The position numbers were made by a program, and so were the translations under genes. Of a stretch of 64,000 bases of DNA, positions 1-12,032 are shown in pieces. The DNA lies in assembly GCA_032622095.1 (NCBI GenBank), contig CP136066.1, forward strand, positions 206,980,978 through 207,044,977. Reading direction: 5' to 3'. How positions within the stretch are numbered: position 1 is the stretch's first letter; the number at the start of each line of letters is the position of its first letter. The notes under the pieces are model-generated. The model was given only the letters and a program-made list of their open reading frames with translations, was not told the origin of the DNA and did not search any database. The stretch comes from Siphonodentalium dalli (lineage: Eukaryota > Mollusca > Scaphopoda > Gadilida > Siphonodentaliidae).

Positions 1-1206
1 TATCCATGCATTTTATGTTCGGAGTGACATACACTGACATATTATGGATACTTAGTAATTTTATAACAGGAAACAATCTATACTGACAGTCAAAAGGCAT
101 CTAAAGCTGTCATCTTGTCAACATGTTGTATGCTAGCTTAATTGATGTATTGGGAGAGGAGCTTGATAAGTTGACAAAACTTGTGCCCCCCTTTTGTATT
201 ATTATTTGCATATAAATTATGTTTCAAGTAAAACAAATGTCTGAAGGCAGTTTTGATGTTAAAATTACATCATCTCTAATTTTTAGGGCCAAAAATATGG
301 AGGAAATAATCTTCTGAGCTGCGAAAACAAAAATGCTTTTGGTTCCTTTTGACCATCCACCCAGTCTCTCCGAAAAACCGACGAAAATCCGTTTGAATTT
401 TCGTCGGCGTTTCAAAGAGACTGCCACCCACCCACCCCATCATACATACGTGCTCGGGGGAAACTGTTTGACCCTCCCCTGACAGCTAGGGTTAAGACGT
501 AACACGTCGCGGACTAGAATTGTAAGCAATATATATATACCGTAATATAAAAGTGGCTCAAAAAACAACACCCATGACTATATATATTCACGTTTCAGTG
601 GCTTTGTTTCCATGTTAGCCGCCGGTTGTTTTGAATCGCCGCTAACGATTGCACAAAATTACAAAGACTATCTGGACTTGACATGCCGGTTATTCGAGAG
701 ATTTATGGGGCATTAAATGAGCTGAGATAATTATCCCTTACCCTGTGCAATATTGGACCACATTAGCACAAGGCGATCTGAGATTCTTGAGTCAGTTAAA
801 GAGATTGATACCGATTTTAACTGCGTGACCACAAAATGACCCCTAACGCAATTTGAACATAATGCCAACTCTGTGAGAATCTCCCAATCTGATTAAAAAT
901 GACCAATAAGTCGGTATTCGGTGTTTCACTATCTCATTTTGAATCATTAATTATGCTGTTATGTTAGACGCTGAAGCAGATATTGCGCGCGAATTTAATT
1001 GTGAAGTTATTTATTATCGTGTCGGCTCAATGTCATATCACACCATGTTGGATCCTCTCTTGGAGCCTTTACATTAGTACAATCGTCATCATCACCATCA
1101 TCATTATCATTCCAGACGAATGCAAATTTCCAATATGACGAATAAAACCAAACCCCATAACAGTATATATCACTACAATATTATGTCAAGACCACAAATG
1201 AACTTA
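1..1206. other. Non-coding DNA, no gene recognised
   Basis: Only short open frames without recognisable domains occur here. A short CAT/ATC-rich microsatellite lies at about 1086-1112. I see no splice-framed exon, RNA gene or element ends. Confidence 0.5.
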
Positions 1207-1258
1207 TTAACCCTTTGAGTGCCAGGTCCGATTTTTGTATCAACCCATATACCCTGTG

Positions 1259-1325
1259 CCAATGCATTCTCTTATATATGCGAGTCGACCATAGGTCGCC
1301 TCGCTTATATAAGAGAATGCATTGG
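1259..1325. repeat. 67-nt hairpin module, copy 1
   Basis: Near-perfect palindrome CCAATGCATTCTCT…AGAGAATGCATTGG. Two ~32-nt arms flank an ATA loop inside CGACCATAGGTCG. It is preceded by CCCTGTG and followed by CCTAAC. The right arm has CGCTTATATAAG where most copies have CGCATATATAAG. Confidence 0.9.
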
Positions 1326-1552
1326 CCTAACAATTTTTCATCATTTGTTATTATTTTTTACAATTTTTTACAATTTTAATAATTTTTTCTTATATTCTTT
1401 AACTCTTTCAGTATTTTGTAGGTTTAGTGCCAGGGAATCTTACGTTTTTCATGGGCATCAAAATTATTACAATGAATAATTGGTGATAGTTTTGAGTTAT
1501 AACATGCTCGTAAGGTTTTATCCAGTTTGTTTTTAAAATGGCTATAGCATGC

Positions 1553-2144
1553 TTAAAGGGGTACTGTACGCCATTTTCATTAAATTTCCGGTGACAACAA
1601 CGATCTAATATCGATAATATATAGAAACATAAGTAATTTGAGTCTCGAAGATGTATTCTGTAAACGCTCAGGTTAATAGGCTATCTTAAAATTTAATAAT
1701 TTAAAAGTTAATAATTTGATATAAATTGAATTTATGACTGGAGCCATAAAATGGCGTCAATTAAATTACGAATTTCCGTAATCAAAATAAAGTAATTGAG
1801 GGATACTGGCTTGTTAAACCGATCGCACACACGATCGCTTAAAATATTATGATGATACGGGGAGAACACTCAAGCCACTCACTGACTAGCGACGATACAA
1901 TAACTTAAATGATTATATGGGACTAGTATGCATATAATATAACTTTTATTTGATTCATTTGGTTGAAAACTACAAAAATTACTCGACAACGACAATTTGT
2001 ATTTTTTCATTCCGGTAAATTTGTCATCCGTAACACTACTTCTTACTCAACAGACTTTCAAATAATGAAAGAATTGTTACCTTATTCTCCGACTCGGAGA
2101 CTATAAAAACCAACAACAACATTTGGCGTACAGTACCCCTTTAA
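1553..2144. mobile_element. 592-bp TTAA-flanked MITE nested in another MITE
   Basis: Termini are TTAA followed by AGGGGTACTGTACGCCA and its exact complement TGGCGTACAGTACCCCT followed by TTAA. Removing it rejoins the host element as …catgc-TTAA-gcatac…, so it is a younger insertion into the 1207-2229 element. The interior has no long reading frame. Confidence 0.8.
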
Positions 2145-2229
2145 GCATACCCAAAAAGAAAATTCAACCCAAAAAAAAAAACCGTAAATATGGGCCGATG
2201 AGATCGGCCCCTGGAACTGAAAGGGTTAA

Positions 2230-3032
2230 TACATGTCCTTTTACTCCATTGTTATAAATTATGTTTGTATATTATGTACGTATACACTCGACCATCTTTG
2301 GTGTAAAAGTATAATAAATTGATTGATTGATTATCACCAGAATCGTCATTGATATCTTGGCTCGATCTTTTAATTCTTTTTTGTTTGTTCTTGTGCGTTT
2401 TCTTCTCGCCAAGCCATGATCGCTGGTATTTCATCGTACTTGTAGATTGTATACCGGTCCCGGTTCTTTACTGATGAAAAAACGTTCAAAAAATAAAACA
2501 AGTTGTTGTTGTCATTGTTGTTGTTGGAGGTGGTGCTTATATGCAGTCTATTATTAAATTTAGTAGACAACTGAATTCATCTGACAGAATGTCTTATTGA
2601 CCTCTAGCTGCGTTATATGACTTATTTTGCGACAGCGTTCATTGGCATTCGCCGTTCTATTTGACTCCGTCCGGAGGTAAATACATTTTGGTATTTATTT
2701 GCTATTTTCTTCTCAGAAATGATATCAAACATTCCATCGGCTAAACTGTCTAGCCGCCCCTTTACATCTTCGAACCAATGTTCAGACTGATACGCTTCCC
2801 AACTATCGGCTTCATTTTAATGGTGACCCCGTATCCGAAGTCGTGAATAAGTTCACCGTATCCTGGGCTAGACGAGGTTGGCACTTATTCGAACCCCGAC
2901 GTGGGCGAAAATCTGGAACGATTTGCATGCTTGATCTGAGTTGAGGGACATCTCAATATGCAATTCCGATCAATACATGGCCATTTCGATAAGAAATGAG
3001 AATATGTTCACTTTTACTGATGTAAGCGCATT
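2230..3032. other. Non-coding DNA, no gene recognised
   Basis: Contains a GTT-rich microsatellite around 2502-2526 and otherwise no feature I can support. Confidence 0.4.
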
Positions 3033-3123
3033 AGGCCCGATATCAACCCGAGTTAACTTCATATCAGCCTGAGACCAAAGGTCGAAGGCTGATATAAGGT
3101 TACCGAGGGCTGATGTCAGGCCA
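3033..3123. repeat. Imperfect foldback, ~44-nt arms
   Basis: Arms 3033-3076 and 3080-3123 are roughly 70% complementary around an AAA loop at 3077-3079. The inner TATCAGCC…GGCTGATA portion is the best paired. It could be an old MITE core. Confidence 0.5.
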
Positions 3124-3278
3124 ATAATATCAAGCCAACCAAGTAATATCATATTTATTAATTAGATCGCCTCTTAGTAACAGTGCATACATGTAATATC
3201 GACAACTATTTCAAATAAGTGACCTTACAAAAATCTTAGTCTACAAATAATTGAGCAGTAAGATATATAGAAATTACG

Positions 3279-3363
3279 ACATGTCGTAAAACACATTACT
3301 CATATTTGTGATGTCGTAAAATGATATTACTCGGATTGGTGGTCATAAAATGATATTACTCGG
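3279..3363. repeat. Degenerate short tandem repeat
   Basis: The phrase 'gtcgtaaaa…atattactc' recurs about three times with drift. Confidence 0.5.
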
Positions 3364-3761
3364 TTCGACAACAATCAGTTCTGTGCAAAATGTCATATCT
3401 AATTAATAAGAGTGTATTATACAATACTATATATAGGCCCATATGCACTAAAGATACAACAGACGATTAAAAACCATATAAAATCCATCATCAGCTAATA
3501 TATATAAGAAGCGTCACGCGAAGGAACAAGATCATTACTGGGCGACTGTGGTAATTCCCGCAGGTCAATAGAGCTTCCCAATGTGAACGTCAGCAGTGAC
3601 ACGATTCGTGATGGGTTTTTCGTTAAATCATCAAATTTCCCTTTTCAACGCAAATGCAGTCCATCTATTAGCAAATATTTACATAGCCGGCGCATTTCGT
3701 ACCAAATCATGTTTACACAATGGTCGATTGCGTCACATGTTATATACCCCAAATACAACCA

Positions 3762-3765
<4 letters not shown>

Positions 3766-3795
<30 letters not shown>
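3766..3795. repeat. (TA)n microsatellite
   Basis: Uninterrupted AT dinucleotide run directly left of the telomere-like foldback. Confidence 0.95.
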
Positions 3796-3797
<2 letters not shown>

Positions 3798-3802
3798 AAT
3801 AG

Positions 3803-3977
3803 CAAAAACCGGTATGTCCTTCATGTAAGAATACACTAACCCTAACTCTAACCCTAGCCCCAGCCCTATAACCCTAACCCTGACCCTAACCCTAATCCCA
3901 AACCCTAAACACATATGGGGAATGGAGGAGGGTGCGTGGTTTCGTGTATTCTTACATGAACGATATACCCAAAAACC
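3803..3977. repeat. Telomere-like CCCTAA tract inside an inverted repeat
   Basis: Degenerate CCCTAA units (with CCCTGA, CCCAGC and CCCTAT variants) fill about 3836-3911. The tract is bracketed by ~33-nt inverted arms (3803-3835 and 3943-3977) sharing TTCATGTAAGAATACAC. The array is too degenerate and too short to be a chromosome end, so it is an interstitial tract, possibly carried by a foldback element. Confidence 0.75.
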
Positions 3978-4048
3978 CGATATAAACTAAACAATATCAT
4001 GTGACAAAGACGCAGAATTGGACCGATAATTCACAGCTGGTTATCGGA

Positions 4049-4305
4049 ACAAGCCCTGAAATAGTGTGTCTGTCATTTGCAAAATGAGGTCCCCAGAGGG
4101 TGAATTTAGCTATGCTACCCCGCACAGTGGGCTAGCATCACCAAATTCACCTTCTGTGAACCTTATTCTGCTGAAGTGTAAGCAGAATGAGGTCCCCAGA
4201 GGGTGAATTTGGTGATGCTAGCCCGCTATGCGGGGGTAGCATCACTAAATTCACCCACTGGGGACCTCATTCTGCAAATGACAGACACACTATTTCAAGG
4301 CTTGT
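4049..4305. mobile_element. Two-hairpin foldback MITE
   Basis: Outer inverted ends share ACAAGCC(C/T)TGAAATAGTG and GTGTCTGTCATTTGCA. Inside are two successive hairpins, about 4083-4171 and 4186-4274, each with arms of the type GAGGGTGAATTT(A/G)GTGATGCTA paired to TAGCATCACTAAATTCACC. A diverged longer relative is at 42977-43427. There is no coding capacity. Confidence 0.75.
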
Positions 4306-5856
4306 ATCGGGAAAAGAAATAAGAAATGTTCAAGCTTATATTACGAGAGAAACTAGAGCAAAAGTCTATATAAATATAAGGAAATAATTATGAATGTATA
4401 ATAGCGGTGCTGTGTCTTACTGTGGAATAGGGCGATGTGGCCCCAAACTGTAAGGTACAAGTCAGTCCCCCGCTACGTCGATCGGTCTGAACACTGCTGG
4501 ACTCCGTCTGAACTATATATATACGCTGGTCTGAATACAAGATATCCATATAGTCTGTATACGTGCTGTATACAGAATATAAGTAAACCCGGTGAACCGT
4601 ATTTTTTTTATTTAAGACCTTTGTCGGTTACGATTCATTCAGCATTATTCCGAGAAAGTGAACTGTCAATATTCATTGGATATTTGCTAGATCAAACCAG
4701 AATGAATTGTAACCGACAAAAAAGTTTCAATTTTTTTTTTTTTAGTTTTAATACGTTATGTTTACGTGTTGGCAGTGGTCAGAACCTCCTTCAATCTGTA
4801 TGTCAGATTTCAATGTCGATTCTATTGATCGACGCGTCTAAATACATCGATACTCATGTGAAGTTGAGAACGTTGATGAGCTTGATTTCCTTTCAACAAA
4901 CTTCCACAAACTTTGGAATGGGATGGAACATGGATTGGAAGTACAAACTATGGAGCAATATTAACACACTCTAACAAACGTTTGGATTGGGTGTAATATG
5001 GATTGTAATACGACCCTGCCTAACTATGCTTAAAAGCCATGTCCTGATTGGCCAGTGGCCCGAGTTACCATGGCTATCTCGTTCCAGTTTTGTGGTACAA
5101 TTCTACTTTTTCCAATTGTACCACGAAAAAAATCGGTTTATTCAGATCGCCGCACGCGACTTTTCCCGTCTTTTCTAACTCCGCGCAAACGGGGCATCAA
5201 CGGAGTACACCCGCACCCGTAACTCTTTGAATTAATTTGCTACATCTTGACAATCTTGCGAATTTTCTAGCGATTTTTCGCTTGAAACCAGTTTGGTTGC
5301 CAATGAATATGGTCCAAATGATGTTATTATATACTGATATATGTTACGACCAAAGAAAGTTACTTAATAAGTATATTAAATGACAAAATAAATCCATGAC
5401 CATGGGGCCGGGCTGTGCATTCGTCGATTCGAATCTCGATCATATTCGATATTTCGGAATCAAGTTGAAAATGAAAGCGCTTGTTCACCAGTACAGACGG
5501 GGAATAAGATTAGTTTAGAAAACTAGATCATTTAGATCGCTTTGTGTAAGGAAAATGGTCCATAGTCGATGATAATATTCATGTTGTCCCAACAACGTTC
5601 AACACAGAAATGACAGCAATCGTATTTCCTGTACAATTTAAATGAAAGACACGGGCGCCGCTGAAAACACATCGTTTTTTAGCCAATCACAACGATTATT
5701 CACGCAAACAAATTACTGGAGTACTCCATGCAAAGAATCTAGTACGCCCAATACGAATTACACCACGAAATGTTTTCTCACCTGAGACCGAAAAAGCGCA
5801 GTATTTCGTTGACTATTCAGTCGAATTGTGACCATAAACTTTCAGTCGTATTACAA
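4306..5856. other. Non-coding DNA with small inverted repeats
   Basis: A short foldback at 4619-4724 has ~21-nt arms (TTTGTCGGTTAC…GTAACCGACAAA). Another inverted repeat at about 5091-5124 contains GTGGTACAATT/AATTGTACCAC, related to the longer foldback at 5857-6003. A 179-codon open frame at 4435-4974 has no recognisable domain and includes poly-T-derived Phe runs, so I do not call it a gene. Confidence 0.4.
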
Positions 5857-6003
5857 AAGAAATAAATACACGGTGTATCGGTGTGTATGGTCAAGTTGTA
5901 CCACAAAAAACTTATTGTAGGACTCCGCTACGCGTCGTCCTACAATCAGTTTTTTGTGGTACAACTTGACCATACACACCTCTACACCGTGTATTTATTT
6001 CTT
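5857..6003. repeat. 147-nt near-perfect foldback
   Basis: Arms 5857-5923 and 5937-6003 pair at 64 of 67 positions around a 13-nt GC-richer loop (TCCGCTACGCGTC). The outer ends are AT-rich (AAGAAATAAATACACGG). It could be a MITE or a source of small RNA if transcribed. Confidence 0.85.
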
Positions 6004-6302
6004 AATTAGAATTATAGAATTTATAAACATTGGAACATTTAAGATATGAAATAATTGTGATATCGTCTATTTCTCAAATGTTGGTCTGCGGAGAAGGCTA
6101 CTTTCTGCGTCAAACGAAAGTTTGGTACGAGCGCTAACAGCATATATGTGACATATATGATCATCCAGCTGAATATCGAGCTCGGTGGTATCAGGCCACG
6201 AATGGACAACGATAAATATTTGATGCTGGGACGAACATGGAATTTCTTTTTATTAAAAAAAATGGATGTTTATTTGATTGCATTCCACACATAAAAATAT
6301 CA
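6004..6302. other. Non-coding left flank of the 34-bp array
   Basis: No feature recognised. The ATG at 6237 opens a frame that runs directly into the minisatellite, and nothing around it resembles a promoter or a splice-framed exon. Confidence 0.4.
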
Positions 6303-9300
6303 GACCAACGTGCATCCATATACTCCATATACTCCACATACTCCATATACTCAATATACTCCATGGAATGCAACAAAATCAACATTCTTCAGACCAACGT
6401 GCATCCATATACTCCATGGAATGCCACAAAATCAACATCCATATACTCCATGGAATGCAACACAATCAACATCCATATACTCCATGGAATGCCACAAAAT
6501 CAACATCCATATACTCCATGGAATGCAACAAAATCAACATCCATATACTCCATGGAATGCCACAAAATCAACATCCATATACTCCATGGAATGCCACAAA
6601 ATCAACATCCATATACTCCATGGAATGCCACAAAATCAACATCCATATACTCCATGGAATGCAACAAAATCAACATCCATATACTCCATGGAATGCCACA
6701 AAATCAACATCCATATACTCCATGGAATGCAACAAAATCAACATTCATATACTCCATGGAATGCCACAAAATCAACATCCATATACTCCATGGAATGCAA
6801 CAAAATCAACGTGCATCCATATACTCCATGGAATGCAACAAAATCAACATCCATATACTCCATGGAATGCAACAAAATCAACGTGCATCCATATACTCCA
6901 TGGAATGCAACAAAATCAACATCCATATACTCCATGGAATGCAACAAAATCAACATCCATATACTCCATGGAATGCAACAAAATCAACATCCATATACTC
7001 CATGGAATGCAACAAAATCAACATTCATATACTCCATGGAATGCAACAAAATCAACGTGCATCCATATACTCCATGGAATGCAACAAAATCAACATTCAT
7101 ATACTCCATGGAATGCAACAAAATCAACATCCATATACTCCATGGAATGCAACAAAATCAACATTCCATATACTCCATGGAATGCAACAAAATCAACATC
7201 CATATACTCCATGGAATGCAACAAAATCAACGTGCATCCATATACTCCATGGAATGCAACAAAATCAACATCCATATACTCCATGGAATGCAACAAAATC
7301 AACATCCATATACTCCATGGAATGCAACAAAATCAACATCCATATACTCCATGGAATGCAACAAAATCAACATTCATATACTCCATGGAATGCAACAAAA
7401 TCAACATCCATATACTCCATGGAATGCAACAAAATCAACATCCATATACTCCATGGAATGCAACAAAATCAACATCCATATACTCCATGGAATGCCACAA
7501 AATCAACATCCATATACTCCATGGAATGCAACAAAATCAACATCCATATACTCCATGGAATGCAACAAAATCAACATCCATATACTCCATGGAATGCAAC
7601 AAAATCAACATCCATATACTCCATGGAATGCAACAAAATCAACATCCATATACTCCATGGAATGCAACAAAATCAACATCCATATACTCCATGGAATGCC
7701 ACAAAATCAACATCCATATACTCCATGGAATGCCACAAAATCAACATCCATATACTCCATGGAATGCCACAAAATCAACATCCATATACTCCATGGAATG
7801 CCACAAAATCAACATCCATATACTCCATGGAATGCCACAAAATCAACATCCATATACTCCATGGAATGCAACAAAATCAACATCCATATACTCCATGGAA
7901 TGCCACAAAATCAACATCCATATACTCCATGGAATGCAACAAAATCAACATCCATATACTCCATGGAATGCAACAAAATCAACATCCATATACTCCATGG
8001 AATGCAACAAAATCAACATCCATATACTCCATGGAATGCCACAAAATCAACATCCATATACTCCATGGAATGCCACAAAATCAACATCCATATACTCCAT
8101 GGAATGCCACAAAATCAACATCCATATACTCCATGGAATGCAACAAAATCAACATCCATATACTCCATGGAATGCCACAAAATCAACATCCATATACTCC
8201 ATGGAATGCAACAAAATCAACATCCATATACTCCATGGAATGCAACAAAATCAACATCCATATACTCCATGGAATGCAACAAAATCAACATCCATATACT
8301 CCATGGAATGCCACAAAATCAACATCCATATACTCCATGGAATGCAACAAAATCAACATCCATATACTCCATGGAATGCAACAAAATCAACATCCATATA
8401 CTCCATGGAATGCAACAAAATCAACATCCATATACTCCATGGAATGCAACAAAATCAACATCCATATACTCCATGGAATGCCACAAAATCAACATCCATA
8501 TACTCCATGGAATGCCACAAAATCAACGTGCATTCATATACTCCATGGAATGCTACAAAATCAACATCCATATACTCCATGGAATGCCACAAAATCAACA
8601 TCCATATACTCCATGGAATGCCACAAAATCAACATCCATATACTCCATGGAATGCAACAAAATCAACATCCATATACTCCATGGAATGCAACAAAATCAA
8701 CATCCATATACTCCATGGAATGCAACAAAATCAACATCCATATACTCCATGGAATGCAACAAAATCAACATCCATATACTCCATGGAATGCAACACAATC
8801 AACATCCATATACTCCATGGAATGCCACAAAATCAACATCCATATACTCCATGGAATGCAACAAAATCAACATCCATATACTCCATGGAATGCAACAAAA
8901 TCAACATTCATATACTCCATGGAATGCAACAAAATCAACATCCATATACTCCATGGAATGCAACAAAATCAACATCCATATACTCCATGGAATGCAACAA
9001 AATCAACATCCATATACTCCATGGAATGCAACAAAATCAACATCCATATACTCCATGGAATGCAACAAAATCAACGTGCATCCATATACTCCATGGAATG
9101 CAACAAAATCAACATCCATATACTCCATGGAATGCAACAAAATCAACATTCATATACTCCATGGAATGCAACAAAATCAACATCCATATACTCCATGGAA
9201 TGCAACAAAATCAACATCCATATACTCCATGGAATGCAACAAAATCAACATCCATATACTCCATGGAATGCAACAAAATCAACATTCATATACTCCATGG

Positions 9301-10757
9301 AATGCAACAAAATCAACATCCATATACTCCATGGAATGCAACAAAATCAACATCCATATACTCCATGGAATGCAACACAATCAACATCCATATACTCCAT
9401 GGAATGCAACAAAATCAACATCCATATACTCCATGGAATGCAACAAAATCAACATCCATATACTCCATGGAATGCAACACAATCAACATCCATATACTCC
9501 ATGGAATGCAACAAAATCAACATCCATATACTCCATGGAATGCAACAAAATCAACATCCATATACTCCATGGAATGCAACAAAATCAACATCCATATACT
9601 CCATGGAATGCAACAAAATCAACGTGCATCCATATACTCCATGGAATGCAACAAAATCAACATCCATATACTCCATGGAATGCAACAAAATCAACATTCA
9701 TATACTCCATGGAATGCAACAAAATCAACATCCATATACTCCATGGAATGCAACAAAATCAACATCCATATACTCCATGGAATGCAACAAAATCAACATC
9801 CATATACTCCATGGAATGCAACAAAATCAACATCCATATACTCCATGGAATGCAACAAAATCAACATCCATATACTCCATGGAATGCAACAAAATCAACA
9901 TCCATATACTCCATGGAATGCAACAAAATCAACATTCATATACTCCATGGAATGCAACAAAATCAACATCCATATACTCCATGGAATGCAACAAAATCAA
10001 CATCCATATACTCCATGGAATGCAACAAAATCAACATCCATATACTCCATGGGATGCAACAAAATCAACATCCATATACTCCATGGAATGCAACAAAATC
10101 AATATCCATATACTCCATGGAATGCAACAAAATCAACGTGCATCCATATACTCCATGGAATGCCACAAAATCAACATTCATATACTCCATGGAATGCAAC
10201 AAAATCAACATCCATATACTCCATGGAATGCAACAAAATCAACATTCATATACTCCATGGAATGCAACAATATCAACATTCATATACTCCATGGAATGCA
10301 ACAAAATCAACATTCCATATACTCCATGGAATGCAACAAAATCAACATCCATATACTCCATGGAATGCAACAAAATCAACATCCATATACTCCATGGAAT
10401 GCAACAAAATCAACATCCATATACTCCATGGAATACAACAAAATCAACATTCATATACTCCATGGAATGCAACAAAATCAACATCCATATACTCCATGGA
10501 ATGCAACAAAATCAACATCCATATACTCCATGGAATACAACAAAATCAACATCCATATACTCCATGGAATGCAACAAAATCAACATCCATATACTCCATG
10601 GAATGCAACAAAATCAACATCCATATACTCCATGGAATGCAACAAAATCAACATTCATATACTCCATGGAATGCAACAAAATCAACATCCATATACTCCA
10701 TGGAATGCAACAAAATCAACATCCATATACTCCATGGAATGCAACAAAATCAACATT
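6303..10757 (+). repeat. 34-bp minisatellite, ~127 copies, open in three frames
   Basis: The unit is CCATATACTCCATGGAATGC followed by AACAAAATCAACAT, repeated from about 6403 to 10757. A degenerate start at 6303-6402 shows shortened 'atactccat' units. Frequent variants are GCCACA for GCAACA (concentrated at 6420-6780 and 7490-8630), ATTC for ATCC, and a 4-bp GTGC insertion making 38-bp units. Each unit carries the 8-bp palindrome TCCATGGA. Because 34 leaves remainder 1 on division by 3 and the unit has no plus-strand stop in any phase, all three frames stay open for over 1,500 codons (6237-10823, 6278-10801, 6310-10842). They encode the same 34-residue cycle containing HGMQQNQHPYTPWNATKS. The minus strand meets a TGA once per 102 bp. 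I treat this as a satellite, not a gene. Confidence 0.95.
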
Positions 10758-11986
10758 CTTTCCTTGTTATATTTACCTTGCACTCTTCTGGCAGATTATA
10801 AATATGATAGAGCATACTTATAGCTGCTATTTTCAACGATAACTAGTGTGGTAGCGTATATTGCATTGACAGAAATAGTTACCCCCCCCCCCCCCCCCCC
10901 CGGTCCCATTTGAACCAAGCTTAATCGCAGTCCCCTATTATTTACGCTTTCCTTACTAAATACTCATTGACGAGTAATTGCCTTGGGAATTGTTAAGATA
11001 AATAAGTTGAACTGATTGTATTAGTTGAATATCCCTCCAAATGAATACTAATATATAGTATACCATCGTAGTACTATATATAGTATAGTCGTGGTAAACG
11101 AAAAGATGGGTTAACCTGGAGGAAATTGACAGGAAAGCGATGTTGACGTCAACAGAGGCAGGAGAGTATTCAGTATAACATATCTAAAATCTGCTAAAAT
11201 CCACTTTGGGGAAACTTTGTTGTCCAAGATGGCGTCCAACATGGATGTCAAATAGTACATCGCATCAGTTCTCGAAATAAGTCATTATACGATATATTGT
11301 GGCATATAATATGATAGGATTTACGCAGTTATATACCAGTTTGTGTGAAATTAGAGTACGAGAGCGAATAGAGTGACACGAACAGAAAATAATACAATTG
11401 TAGCCATGAAATGGCTGTCAAAATGGCCGCAACTTCAAGCCATGCCATGCACGACGAAAGTAGCAGATTGGTTAACACCATGCTAGTGAAATTACGTATG
11501 GGTAAATATACAAGTCTGTTATTAAATATGTTTAAATGTACACAGATCACTATATACATTCGAAGGATTTATTTGTCACTTAAACGCAAGACAAACCCAA
11601 TGATTTACCTCTCTAAAGTTCGATCTTATTCTTAGAACACCACCAACAGTCGGGCCAAAAATTATAAATTCGGGCATGCAACACACGAAGTAATGTTTCG
11701 CCACACAGGGCGTGGTAGTTTCATCAACTGTGAGCCCGTTTTGGTCCAGTGCATGCATGCATGGTTTTAGAGACAATGCGATGGACTAACAACATGTGTT
11801 ATAACCGTATCAAAGGCACAAGTGGACAAATTACACGCAAAGAGTATACGCTATTTATAAATACTGGATCTAGGACAATGAATCTATAATCGACTGTTAA
11901 AATGACACTGTAGCTGCATTTGTCCATGGTAACATATAGCAACACCGATGTGAGTAGGAGTCGCATAACGGTTTTGGCACCGACAC

Positions 11987-12031
<45 letters not shown>
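10758..12031. other. Non-coding DNA with poly-C and (TA)n tracts
   Basis: A run of 20 C lies at about 10882-10901 and a (TA)n tract at 11988-12031, the latter being the insertion site of the Helitron that follows. No gene recognised. Confidence 0.5.

Positions 12032-12032
<1 letters not shown>

Larger units (their letters stand above)
1207..2229. mobile_element. TTAA-flanked MITE (CCCTTTGAGTGCCAGG family), interrupted
   Basis: The element is bounded by TTAA on both sides. The left end reads TTAACCCTTTGAGTGCCAGG and the right end is its near complement (…CCTGGAACTGAAAGGGTTAA). A GGCCGATGAGATCGGCC palindrome sits just inside the right end, as in the 257-bp relative at 27226-27482. The extra length comes from a second TTAA element inserted at 1553-2144. 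TTAA target duplication with a CCC-starting inverted terminus is typical of piggyBac-type elements. No transposase is encoded, so it is non-autonomous. Confidence 0.8.

Noticed and set aside
2465-2480. CTGATGA, considered as a hammerhead ribozyme core
   Set aside because: No matching GAAA core or closing helices at suitable spacing were found nearby. The other CTGATGA, near 22549, lies in the bZIP coding sequence.
3836-3911. True telomere
   Set aside because: The tract is short, degenerate, internal and enclosed by inverted arms.
4435-4974. 179-codon plus-strand frame
   Set aside because: No recognisable domain, Phe run from a poly-T tract, no splice or promoter context, AT-rich background.
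6237-10842. Three ~1,500-residue plus-strand reading frames
   Set aside because: They are the three phases of one stop-free 34-bp minisatellite. All encode the same cyclic peptide, and no flanking promoter, splice sites or domain supports a gene.
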